Shown here: positions 34,601 through 45,063 of the stretch, piece by piece | Layout of the letters: every line of letters begins with the position of its first letter | Position numbering within the stretch: position 1 is the stretch's first letter | NCBI GenBank assembly: GCA_036346255.1 | Contig: CM070618.1 | Coordinates: forward strand, 59,221,655-59,285,654 | Reading direction: 5' to 3' | DNA length: 64,000 bases | From: Ampelocalamus luodianensis | Taxonomy: Eukaryota > Streptophyta > Magnoliopsida > Poales > Poaceae | Position numbers and translations under genes: made by a program | Notes under the pieces: generated by a model | What the model saw: the letters and a program-made list of their open reading frames with translations, nothing else | Told to the model about the DNA's origin: nothing | The model's database searches: none

Positions 34601-34830
34601 AAGTGAGCATATACGAGTGTGAGGAAAGGGTGAGTGGGAAATCGAAGGCCACACTCACAGTACGCTTGGAAGACGTCAATTTGGTCAATCTTCCCTGGCG
34701 GCCAATGTTGTCCAGCTGCTTCAATCCACTTCACAAATTCTTTCTTTGGGATCTTCTCGGCGGCGACCAATTCTTTCATCTTCGCCCCATCCACCTCCAA
34801 TTCAGCCCACTTAGAAGTGGTTCCAGCCAT
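31639..34830 (-). pseudogene. Element T antisense ORF (Transposase_28-like), several exons
   Basis: The start is MAGTTSKWAELEVDGAKMKE at 34830 on the minus strand. The first block contains FQAYCECGLRFPTHPFLTLV, NCITILSVFVYLCEAYLGIP and LELFQYYYGM, the signature of the protein family annotated as putative gypsy-type transposon (Transposase_28). One TGA stop follows GMG near 34482. A second block continues to 34090 (NLDWIAPLHSSHKGLKGIMA). Later parts are low-complexity: GSEEATAPPAKKCRLVWAAN (33763 down), an Ala/Glu/Thr-rich repeat at 32624-32899 and coiled-coil-like VEIKRLHEVLTRSQEEMKSM near 31639-31720. AT-rich gaps with acceptor-like sequences (TTTTACCCATGTAG near 34025) suggest introns. Known Tat elements carry such an ORF antisense to pol. 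Its function is not established. Confidence 0.75.
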
Positions 34831-35245
34831 CTTCTCTAAGTGAGGTAGATTTAGATTTAGAAAGGTTCCAAGAGAGCGTACGATTGGGTTAGCGGTGGAG
34901 AGAACAAGGCCTTGAAGAACTGTTGAAGTGAATGATGAAAGTAAAAAACCCTAGAATTACCCTTGCGGTGAGATTTTATAGCCGCACGCTTGAGTTTAGA
35001 GATCGTGGGTGCTCAATAGTTGCCACCTCTTCGAGAACTGCTCCAACGGACATGACTGTGAGAGTCAATTGGGATTCTCAAATTTGTCCGATCGAGAAAA
35101 AATAAAGTGTGTCTTTACAACTCAAGCGAAATTGCCTTTTTGACCAAGTTTTTTTTTCTCTGTCAAATGAGATACCAATCAAAAAGGCTTTGCTTTCATC
35201 TACCTCTATTCTATGACCTCTTTTTCAAGTAAGTCATTTTCACTT

Positions 35246-35259
35246 AAAGTTGGGGGGCT
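35246..35259 (+). promoter_or_regulatory. Element T polypurine tract
   Basis: AAAGTTGGGGGGCT stands just before TAGA and the 3' LTR start TGACGAGG at 35263. It lies about 400 bases beyond the start of the antisense ORF; the sequence in between (34840-35245) is AT-rich with a TTTTATA near 34974 and holds no gene. Confidence 0.6.
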
Positions 35260-35372
35260 AGATGACGAGGATATAACAATCCTCATTTTGTTATATATTT
35301 ATGATTCTTATTATAGATGGTGATACCTTTATGTTAATCCTATGTATACCCCTTAAATACTTGAGAGAAATG

Positions 35373-35514
35373 GACTTAACCTTGTGGTTATAAGCCTTAC
35401 TACGACTACCATATGGTCGTAAGCCTTTCTACGATAATGTAATAGTCGTAGCTCCCTCCACGACCACCTTGTGGTCGTAGATCTTCCTACAACAAGGTTG
35501 TCTACAACACCCTT
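35373..35514 (+). repeat. Tandem inverted-repeat units in the Tat LTR
   Basis: Four imperfect units of about 29-30 bp each form a small palindrome of the type CTACGACCANNTGGTCGTAG: TACGACTACCATATGGTCGTA, TACGATAATGTAATAGTCGTA, ACGACCACCTTGTGGTCGT and ACAACAAGGTTGT. They sit 250-390 bases upstream of the TATA box, where U3 enhancers are expected. Known enhancer function is not implied. Confidence 0.7.
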
Positions 35515-35765
35515 ATAATCAACAAAGCCTGTTGACTTGTGGGCCTGGGCGATTAGGGAGCCTTGTACGTCGTGTCCAATGCACACGACAGTTTATATGC
35601 ATAGTTGCTCTCTGGAATAAACTGCATGATTTTCCACTGTCTTTGACGATAACTACCCAGTAACGTGTGGGATTTATCTCTCTGAAAATAACCTCCATCA
35701 ACGGTTCATTATTTGGAACGTTGGGACGTCTCTTGGCTTAGAATAACTGTCACCTCCTTGTACGC

Positions 35766-35774
35766 TATATAAAG
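35766..35774 (+). promoter_or_regulatory. TATA box of the Tat LTR
   Basis: TATATAAAG in the context GTACGCTATATAAAGAATGAAG, with a plausible start about 30 bases on. It separates U3 from R of the element T 3' LTR. Confidence 0.6.
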
Positions 35775-36019
35775 AATGAAGTCAGAAGGCATAGGGGAGG
35801 ACCAAGCAATTCGGAGCACAAGACATCTAGCATTAGTCTTTCTTTGATTGTATTCAATACTCTCAATACAATACAGCAGGAGTAGAGTTGTTATTCTCTC
35901 CGGAGAAAGTCTGAACCTGTATAAAATCCCTTTGTCACTCTCTGCATAGTTCAAATCATAGGAGCCCCCTCCCTCAGAAATAAACAATCATACGTAAGAT
36001 CGGTTCTAGATCACCGATA

Positions 36020-37640
36020 TATACGAATTCCAATAAAAGAATTGAAATTCAAAATAAAAAATAAAAGAAATCTGCAATTTTATTTCCATACTAATTCCAA
36101 AATAACTAAAATTTGGAATAAATAAAATAAATTTAGCAATTTGATTTGTATACGAACTCCAATAAAAATAACTAAAATGTTGAATAGAAATGAAAGTTAT
36201 AATGAGGATGGCACAAATAGTGTCGGAGAGACACAAAAAAAGCCACAACGTCTCGCTCTCAAGGTCACGTGTTTCTATTGTTGTTTCCTATGGAATAAAA
36301 AAACCGATATTTTGATTAAAAATACAGGTTATAACGAGAATAGCACGAATGGTGTTGGAGGATACAACGGAAGAGTGCAATAGCATCGATTTATCCTGCA
36401 AGAAGACATTGACCCACGGGGAAGCGAAGAGCCGAGGCGGCACGACGGAGATGAGGACAATGTCTTGTTGCTCGCTGAAGCCATTGAAGAGAAAATCCAA
36501 TGTTAAAGGAGACAAGGGCAGTGATGACAAGTGGTGAGCGTCGGCATTGTTGAAGAAGGTAATGACCAAAGAAGCTTGATGATGGGGAAACCATAGCAGA
36601 GAGGAGATGAAGCTTTGCATCGAAGACGAGTTGGGGACGATATAGGGCTATTGGGTAGCTAGGAGTGTGCCATCACTGGTGAGGGAAACGTTATCATCGG
36701 TCATAGCAAAAATTCTTCATATCGTTATATAACGAATAAAGTAGATATACCGATATTAGTGAAGATGAGAGATCACTGCGGTTAGTGAGGAAGCCACAAT
36801 GTTGAGTTGGCCAACGTCGAAGAAGATGACATCGACCATGTATAATATCATGTATCCGTACGAATAGAATCGCGGGCGTATAGAGGCAGAGGAACAAGAA
36901 GTTTGGAGTAGAGATGACGCAACCATAGGGAATATGTTTGGGGTCATCGAAGAGAGCGTAACACATGTCCCCAGCTGGGATCGACGACAGTTGCATATGT
37001 ATGCGTGTTGATGTTGCAATGGTTAGCATTAAGCTATAATTTGGGAGAAGTAGAAGATAACTATGTAGTAAAGTATTGCATTTGTAGCAACTAAAAGTGA
37101 TTGATTAAGATTTGGGATTACTGTTGAAGGTTGAAGCAAAAAAAAGTTATGACGGCGAGAAAAGATAGAAGCCACACGGTTTGGTGGGGTAGCCGGTGTG
37201 TGAGGGAAGATAAGTTCAAGGTAAGTCGTCCATAGTGCATCGGTGTATGTGTGAGCAAGGTACTCTAATACATTATACTATGTAAGCTAATAAGATAATT
37301 TACCACATACATAATCAAAATATTAGTTGAGATTAAATAGAGGTACATATGTGTGCATATAATTTAAAAAATAAACTAATAGAGTAAGAATATGGGCATG
37401 CAACTACATGATCTTTGCATGATGGAGAATGATTAGTTTGTAAGAACCTCTAAGAACTTATTATGCTCAATGATTTTCTTTTTTGAAAGCATATACTTCA
37501 ATTACGTTCAACAGGTTGTAATTTCCTTTAAACTTCTATTGGCATTTCTAATGTTTACAATATCTTAAAAGTCTAAATAGGCTACAAGATACATAAATAT
37601 ATTATCAAGTATTTATACAAACTTTGAAACAAATCTAGTT
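36020..37640. other. AT-rich intergenic stretch, no gene recognised
   Basis: Reading frames on the minus strand (36694-37029, and 36288-36620) are short and resemble nothing I recognise. A phrase of about 36 bp, GTTATAAYGAGRATRGCACRAATRGTGTYGGAG, is duplicated at 36194 and 36329. CTAATTCCAAAATAACTAAAAT-like sequence also occurs twice near 36088 and 36150. This may be a decayed element, but no termini were found. Confidence 0.4.
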
Positions 37641-37654
37641 ACGCAAATGCGCAG

Positions 37655-38170
37655 ACCTAATAGTTTTTTAGAAAACGGAGGGGAATGACCCCCACCAAAT
37701 TTTCTGTTACTTTTAACTCCGAACAACTATACAACTCCAAGACCAGCCCAAAGGAGGTCATGCTCGTGAGCCTCATCTTGTGGTCACACGCCCTCAGGGC
37801 GTCCGTCACGACGGATGATTTACTCACTTCAACCTACTGAACGAAACGGTAACTGACAAAAAGAAAAACTAGTTACAAACTAATCTCTCGTAAGAAAAAC
37901 ACCACTCTATCTCCGGAGATTTTTCTAGCCCAATTCAAGATATGCATTCTCTGAGCGCGTCCACTTCTTTGTTCACCAGCGCCACGTCGCGGTCGAACTC
38001 CAGGCTGAACCCGGCGCCGTCGCCGGCGCCCTCGTGCCCGCGACGCCGTGCAGCTAGCACTCGAGGTGGGTGGTCGACCGCGACGTGGTGGGTGGAGAAG
38101 AGCAAGGGCATGGTGAAGAACGCAAGTTGGCACTGGGTTTTGCAGGATCATGAGGGTAACCTTGCGATGT
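37655..38170 (-). other. Possible 3' fragment of a non-LTR element or captured gene piece
   Basis: It begins on the plus strand with TTTTTTAGAAAACGGAGGGGAATGACCCCCACC, a form common at LINE 3' ends read in reverse, and contains a GC-rich part (37950-38100) whose minus strand can be read GAGFSLEFDRDVALVNKEVD. There is no reverse transcriptase motif and no target-site duplication was found. The call is weak. Confidence 0.25.
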
Positions 38171-38519
38171 GATGAATTTTGGTGACTTTAATTGTGGGAT
38201 CTAAACTAATAAATGTAGCTTGTTGGAAGATTTTTTTTAATAAAATATTGAGTAGGAGGGGAAAGGGAAATAGGAATTTGAGAGCGGCTCTTCTATGTTC
38301 GAATAATAATGAGACTGTATTTCTGGCATTTTGAGCTGGATGATGATTATTGGAGCTGCTGTGGCCTGTGGGTGGCTGGGTGCCTGTGTGTCTGAAATCA
38401 TTCTGAAATACGAGAGTTGGGCCAAATTTGACATTTTGATCCATGCAAGGTTGGGCCGCAAACAGGTCGGGACCAATAGATTTAAAAGGCTTTTCTGACC
38501 TGCATTAAGTTATGTACCA

Positions 38520-39420
38520 CCTTTCCCCTGTTCTCACAGAAATTTCTCAGCCAACTATACTTATGCGAACCAAAGGCTTCAGCATTTTTGTTACATCGGC
38601 TACAAAAGGTAGAATGCATTTATTTATTTATTGTAGTAAAGGGAAGAACGCATCATGATACAATCCTATCCTATGCAGCAACTGAATCCCCACAAAAAGT
38701 GGTGGATACGTCAGAATCAGTTGCACCAACTTGACCTCAATCGGATCACTCGCTCCCAACTCTACCCAGCAAAAACTCTGTTCGCCTTTCCGTCGTTGAG
38801 TTCCTCTAAGGACTCGGGAGGAATGATGGCGTTGCTATTGCTACACTTAGGGAGAGATTCTTTGCTTCGAGTCTACGTCCTTGCTCGTTTTGGTAACTGA
38901 CGTTGTCACCAATATTTTCCAGAGCAATAAAGTGGGTTTCGGTCGCAAGCTTTTCTACTCCATCGCACAGAAAGAAAGGGTAGGTCAATTTTGCTACTAT
39001 ATGTACAGACGTCAACATGGGTCGAGATACCATGTATCAACTCATCAATCGTTCGGTCCTGAGCCCCTGATGAGCTGATGCTTCTGCGCATCCGGCTTTA
39101 TATATTGGAAGTACGCCCGCGAGGCCGCGACCGCGAGCATCTTGGTGGGTCCAGCACTGTTTGGATTCACTTGGCACTGACTGTCGACTGAACAGTGAAA
39201 GGTATCTCAAGCGAATAGCCGCTGCAATCTGTCTTTTCCCCTGATGAGGATTTCGCACGAACCATCCATATGCCTTACCGAAATGGCAAAACCAGAACAT
39301 GACCTTGCTGCACTTTCTGCATTTTTGGTAGGGGACTAGCTCGCTAAGGCAGAAAGAGGAAGCTGATGTTTTGCACCTCCGCAAAACTCCGGTGCCGCAA
39401 AACTCACTAGTTTTTACATG
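38520..39420. other. Non-repetitive segment of organelle-like character
   Basis: Balanced base composition, no CpG-rich exons, and no transposon hallmarks. The style of the sequence (for example 39100-39400) reminds me of plant mitochondrial intergenic DNA, so an inserted mitochondrial fragment is possible. No rRNA, tRNA or mitochondrial gene was recognised in it. The stretch 38171-38520 upstream is AT-rich without features. Confidence 0.25.
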
Positions 39421-39535
39421 GCCACTATTTATTTACTCCCTGAAACAGCCGGCCAGATAGGACATCTTGTTTAGCACAGGACAATTGTTGAAGATCTAAG
39501 CTCCCGAGGGTGCTCCTAATGCTCCACCCTAGCTA

Positions 39536-39727
39536 GTATCTTAAAGGTGTCATGTAGACAAAGTGTTGAGATGACAGTAGATTAAATGAGGTGAGAGATT
39601 GTTACAATATCTAAATAAGAGACTGTTCTGACTCGAAGTTATAGACAAAAAAATTAACTCATTTTCATCTTGTACATACCATCTCTTTGAGATTCTACAT
39701 CTAATTAATTAAAAGAACCTAAGATAC
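39536..39727. mobile_element. MITE of 192 bp with TA flanks
   Basis: The left end GTATCTTAAAGGT and right end AACCTAAGATAC are inverted repeats over about 10 bases, each bordered by TA (39534-39535 and 39728-39729). It is AT-rich and without coding capacity. A TA duplication suits the Tc1/mariner superfamily, but the TIR is short. Confidence 0.5.
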
Positions 39728-39857
39728 TACACCATAAAAATCATACATTAGAAAGATAATATTCTAACACTCCTCGTATATTAAAAAACTACACTAAAAT
39801 ATTAAGCATTGAGAGCAGCCTGAGTGCCGACGCATTACTACAACCGCGCATATAAGG

Positions 39858-40116
39858 GCATCTCCAATAGTTAGAGACAACCTTGTCTCTAACATATGTT
39901 ACATCATCTTTAGATACAACATCTCCAATAGACAGTCTCTAGTACACTCTTCAACACTTATATTTTATAATTTTTTTTTTTAAAACAGGCTTACATGTCA
40001 ACTAGAGTAAATTAATGGTAGACATGTTCTCTCTCTTCTCCCCCTCTCTTATCCCTGTAAAATTTTGTTGATGTGACATAGCTAAAAGACAACAATAAAT
40101 GCATTATTGGAGATGC
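39858..40116. mobile_element. MITE of 259 bp with 7-bp TSD
   Basis: It starts GCATCTCCAATAGTTAGAG and ends AATGCATTATTGGAGATGC, perfect 12-bp terminal inverted repeats (GCATCTCCAATA). It is flanked by TATAAGG at 39851-39857 and 40117-40123. The TIR motif recurs inside (ACATCTCCAATAGAC at about 39920). No coding sequence. TSD length does not cleanly decide the superfamily. Confidence 0.75.
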
Positions 40117-40123
40117 TATAAGG

Positions 40124-41476
40124 AGGGCAAAAGGACACAATTAAGGTCATGCTCACACCACTGACTTTATGATACGCTTTGTGAAACCAATTTTCTCAAA
40201 ACCGCTTTTAGCATGTTTTAGGAAAACTCGCTTGGATTGATAACTACTCTTGAGATAAGTAAACCGTTTCTTGTAAATCCGGTATATTGCGTTTTCCATA
40301 AAGCAGTCCGTAGTTTTTCACAAAACCAATTTTACATACACGGCGCCAACAAACCAAATCTTCATCGCGCGTGTATTCCTCCCGCGCTAATTCCTTTTGA
40401 GTCCCACACATTAACACGTTGTTTTCGAGTCCCACACAGAACAGTAGGCTAGGATGTGCCAGAGCCTCGCACTGGGCTACCTAGAGGCCGACGCAAATAC
40501 CGTACATCCTTGTACCAACGCTTATATATATATATATATAGTCCTATATATACCTCATGCACAGCGGGCCTAGAAATAAAATAAAAAGTGCTCACATATC
40601 CTAGTTTTCTCTAAGCCGTACTTTCTCCTAATGATCGATGGATAACAGTACATCCAGAGTCTGACTGACGATAGGACAGCCCCCGCCTGCGCCCCTGTCA
40701 GATCAATGCGGTGCAGGCTTCTGCTTTGCTGTCGCCGTTTTGGACTTAATGTAAAGCAGCCATGGCCAGTTCCCCGGTGAACTGTGTGGAGTACGTACAT
40801 GGCCATGGCGTGCAGCTACCGTTCACCGAGCTCCTTAATTAATCAACTCGCGTCAATTTGTTCCTTGGCTCAGACAGGTTGTACCGGCGCATGAAGCGTA
40901 ATGCCCAACCATCAATTGGCGCATGACAATGGTCGCGTCGCGCGTAGGCGTAGCTAGCTAGTTTCGTCCGAATCCATGAGCTAGCTAGCGAGAGGATCCA
41001 CTTGCCGAGGCGAGCGACATAGCTAGGGCTGCCTCGCGCGCGCGGCCTGCAATGATGAGCTGGCCGGATCTGTACGAGAGAAAAATGATCGCATCCAGTT
41101 GTACGTGCGCGTGGTACCTTGCACGTGTACACTGTCCAGAGGGAATTAATAGTGGTTAGAAACCCTCGTCGGATCACTCTCACACGCTTGGAAAGCCTTT
41201 TGTGCCGGTCCGTTGGTAATCAAGCTGCCAATGCTATGTGTACGTACGAAGAGCCCACTTAATTATGAACCCCTAGGATGCATGCGAAAGTGAAACCATT
41301 AGCTGGGTACCGGATGAGACCAAAATCGATGGGCCCTACGTGCCAGCCTGACTCTCCCTGTTCATACACGGTTCGTGCGGGTCGTACAGATGGACGGATC
41401 TGGCATGCGCTTGCTTGTTGGAGCGAGCGTTAGTCTGGAGTTGCATAAATGGTCTCCGGTTAAACCGGACTGATCG
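40124..41476. other. Low-copy intergenic DNA, no gene recognised
   Basis: The segment has many GCTAGCTAG, TACGTAC and GCGCGC phrases and a short (TA)9 tract at 40523-40540. Two similar phrases, AAACCAATTTT with TTTTAGG and CACAAAACCAATTTTAC, lie about 150 bases apart near 40170-40335. No frame resembles a known protein. It looks like the low-copy surroundings of grass genes. Confidence 0.4.
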
Positions 41477-41484
41477 AGCATAGT
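41477..41484. repeat. TSD of hAT element 1, left copy (AGCATAGT)
   Basis: AGCATAGT precedes TAGAGGTGCTA and is repeated exactly at 42743-42750 after TAGCACCCCTA. An 8-bp duplication is diagnostic of hAT transposition. Confidence 0.9.
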
Positions 41485-41903
41485 TAGAGGTGCTACTGCT
41501 GTGAACCCAACCCTATCCATACAAGAAAAAAAAAACCAACCCCACCCAACCGAAATAGTAACTTTCACGAACCAACGCGACCCAACCAATATAATACTTC
41601 CACCCACCCAACCCAAATCACAGAAATGGGTTGAACCCATATTCCAAGTCTTGTGCTCCTTGCTCGTCAGCGCCAACCTTGTCGACTGCAACAATGGAAG
41701 CGGCGGCGATGTGCGCGACATGCTTCCTACGCGTACGTGTTGCCGTAGTATGTATGCTTCCCTGATCCCACATTCTCCAGGTGATCCGCCTTGTCCGGCC
41801 GGGCGCCGCACCACCCAAAATCTCCCAATCCAGCGCAAACAAATTAAACCAAGAAATATCAATTCGCAACGCTTCCTCCTCCCGACCTCTCAATTCCACC
41901 ATC

Positions 41904-42271
41904 ATGAGAGAGCCGACCACGACCACCGCCGGAGACCATGCCGCCACACACAGCGCCGCCGGAGCCCACTCTGCCGCAGAACACCACCAGCCGAGAAGAA
42001 CGCCACGGAAGACGACCAGCTGGCCGAGCTGCGGGGGATCTTCCTCTCCTTCGACTGCAACAACGACGGCAGCCTGACGCGGCTCGAGCTCGGCTCCCTC
42101 CTCAGCTACCTCGGCCTCAAGCCCAGCGTCGACCAGCTCGACGCCCTCATCCAGCGTGCCGACACCAACTCCTACGGCCTCATCGAGTTCTCCGAGATCG
42201 TCGCCCTCGTCCCCATACTCCGAGGACCAGCTCCAAAGGCTCTTCGGCATCTTCGACCGCAACTACTGGAT
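41904..42271 (+). pseudogene. Captured calmodulin-like (CML) gene fragment, EF-hands 1-2
   Basis: The probable original start is MREPTTTTAGDHAA at 41904, preceded by CT-rich 5' UTR-like sequence. A frame change then occurs, and from about 41996 the second frame reads KNATEDDQLAELRGIFLSFD, with EF-hand 1 loop DCNNDGSLTRLE intact (ligands at 1, 3, 5, 7, 12). EF-hand 2 loop DTNSYGLIEFSE has Tyr at ligand position 5. Another frame change precedes SEDQLQRLFGIFDRN, where the sequence breaks off. In rice-like CML proteins of about 180 residues four EF-hands are usual. The fragment is not functional as calmodulin. Confidence 0.8.
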
Positions 42272-42466
42272 TGGATTGGAATAGAATCGAAAGCCATGCA
42301 AGAGGGAATAAGATTTTGGGGGAGTTGAAGGTTTGGGTGGCCTAGCGCGCCTGGTGGAGCAGAGGCAACTCGTGCGGCACCGGCGAGCTGAGGGAGACAA
42401 GTGGAGTGTATAGCGCCACGGCCAACGAGCTTCTTCGTTAGAGCTTGTCTTTGCATGGTCTTGAGA

Positions 42467-42525
42467 ATCTTCATGGCAAAGCTCGGCCACGCGCTCACCA
42501 TCAAGGAGCTCACCGAAGCAGGTCG
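42467..42525 (+). pseudogene. Captured CML fragment, EF-hand 3 flank
   Basis: MAKLGHALTIKELTEAG matches the helix that follows the third EF-hand loop in the same kind of CML protein (commonly MARLGHALTxxELT). It is separated from the first fragment by about 200 bases of unrelated sequence (42272-42466) and ends where the hAT subterminal repeats begin. So the captured gene was internally rearranged, or pieces were captured separately. Confidence 0.7.
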
Positions 42526-42742
42526 TAGGAGTGGGTTGAGAGTCCACGGGTTAACCCGTGGGTTGAACCCAATTCAGGTGGCCATAACAAAACCAAACCC
42601 ACTCCACACTAACCCGTTTCATCAGGCAACCCGCACCGACCCAACCCACCTCTACCATTTAACCCGTTTTAACCCATTCAAATAGACCCAAATCAAACCC
42701 AACCCGTAAAGCCCAAACGAATCCAACCTATTAGCACCCCTA

Positions 42743-42750
42743 AGCATAGT
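42743..42750. repeat. TSD of hAT element 1, right copy (AGCATAGT)
   Basis: Exact second copy of AGCATAGT. Confidence 0.9.
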
Positions 42751-44222
42751 GCGTCTTAATTTTCACGGTACAGAACTGCGTAGGTACGAGCTTTTACAGG
42801 TGCGTGCGTGCGTGAAAATAAGATGTGCTCGCCAACGCGATGATTTATTTGTCCCAAGTATATTTCCCCGGGACGGGTTACCTCGATCGGCCGGGCGTGC
42901 CGCATGGAGCATGCACACACGTACAGTGCAGTACTGCAGTGGAGCCGGCCATGCATGCATGTATGGCACCACCACGTTGACGGATCTGAGATGCACATTG
43001 ATTGGGCGTTGTGGTCTTCTCCTGTGCTAGCTCTGGAGATAATGAATTCCATCTTGTCCTTTTTGCTGGCCCTGCTAGTCCTTTGTCTCGATCTAGCTCA
43101 GGGAGAGTATATGTAGCCTAATGTTTTGGACCCAAGGTAGGCCATCTGTTCTAAACTTTTAATGGCATCTTGTTAATGCAATGACACGCAACCCCCCGCA
43201 TATTCTGGGGGGAAAGCTGGACTCAACCCCATCCCCACCAATAATCTGTGTTTATGAATGTTTTCAGCGATGTTTAGGCCTGGTTAGAGCACGTAGATTT
43301 CAAAGAAGAAAGAATAAGTAAAATTCCTCCAAAATTCATTTGGAATTTCTCCATTCCAAATAAGACCTTATTTATCCCCTGCCCCAGGTGCCTCGAGGAA
43401 GGATGTGATAGAGTTAACGACTCAACTAGCAATGTCAACATTGGATTAGTTTATTTTGTAGTTAATTAATAATCCTAACTTATGATTTCTCGCAAAAAAG
43501 AAGCTAAACTAAAGCCTAGAAATTATGGCACATGAGCCCATCTTGTCAATTCGTCGCTAGCCATATAATCAAGCGTAGTTACCGAAGGTTTCTCCCCATT
43601 TGTTTAAGGGCTTTTGACTTTTTTGTTTATTTAAATTTTCCGCTTTCTATGACGGCGCAAGTGACTTGCCATAAGATTAACGTGCATCAAACTCACACCA
43701 TATTTTCATAATGAAGTAACAAGCAAAGAAGCACGGAATATATTAGAAACGACATGGCAAATAATGAAGATAATAAAAAAAACATGCAATAAATTTAACA
43801 TGAAAAACTCTTGTGGAAAAGATCATAGACACACAACCGGCAATGATCATTACATGAGGAGCGTTATAAAGCAAGGGATTTTAGTCATCACCTCGATCCC
43901 ATACGTCTACAAGTGTATATATAAGGGGTACAAAATGACTTGGAGTCATATCCGCTACCACAAACTGTCCTTTCATCACCATCAAACAGAATTCGGATAA
44001 CATAATCAATGGAATAAACGTCCAAATTAGGACTTTAAGAGTTCCAGACGAAAGCCAACCGTGCATACATCCATGGTGATATTGATTTGTATTCACGTAT
44101 AATCCTTTTTTTTAAGTAATACAAAATTTCCCATAGCGGCTTTTGGACAACAGCAAATTAGCGAATGCCATGATGATCAATTCGAAGGTATATGAAATAG
44201 ACCGTGTGTTTGTAAGATAGTC
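42751..44222. other. Low-copy intergenic DNA with one small MITE
   Basis: Apart from the Tourist-like MITE at 43277-43367 nothing is recognised. The left part has GCATGCATGC-type phrases and normal GC content. The right part (43480-44220) is AT-rich. No reading frame resembles a protein family. Confidence 0.4.
43277..43367. mobile_element. Tourist-like MITE remnant, 91 bp, TSD TTA
   Basis: It begins GGCCTGGTTAGAGC and ends CATTCCAAATAAGACC, an imperfect inverted pair (GGCCTGGTTA / GGTCTTATTT), flanked by TTA at 43274-43276 and 43368-43370. TTA duplication and GGCC ends fit PIF/Harbinger-type Tourist MITEs. The TIR is poorly matched, so confidence is moderate. Confidence 0.4.
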
Positions 44223-45055
44223 CAGTGAAAAACGGAATACGGTTTGTGGACATAGAGGTAAAATAAACGATTAATCGGAGTGCGATGATTAATCGGAATT
44301 ATATGGATGCTTATTGTTCACACTGATATATTGATGTTTTTGACTCGTATAAAAATATAAACATAATATTGGGGTTGACAATAGAAAAATCAAATAAACT
44401 ACTTAAAAAAGAAACCAGAATAATTAAATGCCATTTTATGTGATAAAAAATCCTTAAATATAGTAGAAGTAGATGAGTGTGTGAACCAGGCTTACAGAAT
44501 ACTAGTTGCTTTTGACGAGGAGACTTCTCCCCTTTGTCCGTTCATGTATCTCTGATTCTCTTGCCCGATTCTCTGTCCTTTGCTGATTCGTGGAAACTCT
44601 ATCGCAGTCCGCCAATCGGCCTATGGAACAAGCAGTCACACCAGGACTTCACTCCAGCACACGAATTGACTCGGCCGTGAGCTCGACTGCAGCATTTATC
44701 GGGGGGCTCAAAGGCTACTTCAGCGACCATGGCGGACGGAAGCGACATCTTCGATTCCGGCGGTACGAAATATCGACGGCTTCGGCAGTACGGCTACGCA
44801 CTACCTGTAGCTTTGACGGTCGTCTTTGTTTTGTGTGGCAGGATTACTTTGTTTGACATCTCTTGAACTTCCTACGATCTAAACAAGATCTACACGGATT
44901 TTGCGTCCCGACTCCCGATTAAACGGAAATCGACATATTAGTCGGGTTGTTCGGACGATTAAACGCTTGTTGATGCCAACAGACCTCCGAATAATGAGTA
45001 CGTGACGATTTAGTCTCCGACTAATCGGGCGCTCTGACCATTTTTCAAAACACTG
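44223..45055. mobile_element. hAT-type element 2 (833 bp), TSD AGATAGTC
   Basis: The left end CAGTGAAAAACGG and the inverted right end CAGTGTTTTGAAAAATGG agree except for a 5-base gap. A perfect 8-bp TSD AGATAGTC lies at 44215-44222 and 45056-45063. Subterminal motifs GATTAATCGGA (44271, 44289) and CGACTAATCGGG (45018) are inverted with respect to each other, as in hAT elements. The interior has a GC-rich stretch with an open frame (44590-44856) of no recognised family. No transposase. Confidence 0.85.
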
Positions 45056-45063
45056 AGATAGTC

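Larger units (their letters stand above)
35263..36020 (+). repeat. Element T 3' LTR
   Basis: It starts TGACGAGGATATAACAATCC. It contains palindromic repeats (35373-35514), a TATA box (35766-35774) and a CT-rich leader with AATACTCTCAATACAATAC. The right end is uncertain; sequence character changes near GGTTCTAGATCACCGA at about 36020. The partner 5' LTR is not in the window, because the 5' half of the element is missing. Confidence 0.6.
41485..42742. mobile_element. Pack-type hAT element 1 (1258 bp) carrying CML gene fragments
   Basis: Terminal repeats TAGAGGTGCTA and TAGCACCCCTA (inverted, one mismatch), 8-bp TSD, and subterminal DNA crowded with AACCCA/TGGGTT on both arms (41503-41640 and 42535-42730), as in hAT elements. 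No transposase is encoded. The interior holds at least two pieces of a calmodulin-like gene and other GC-rich segments of unknown origin. The simplest reading is a non-autonomous element that has captured host gene DNA. Confidence 0.85.

Noticed and set aside
36694..37029. A small minus-strand membrane-like protein
   Set aside because: 111 codons without similarity to a family, no promoter or splice context, in AT-rich DNA; chance frame is more likely.
40163..40345. A MITE bounded by AAACCAATTTT repeats
   Set aside because: The repeated phrases are direct rather than inverted and no target duplication was found.
41501..42328. A single 275-residue protein
   Set aside because: Only the middle is CML-like; the left part is hAT subterminal DNA read through and the natural start is in another frame. 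It is a chimeric open frame.
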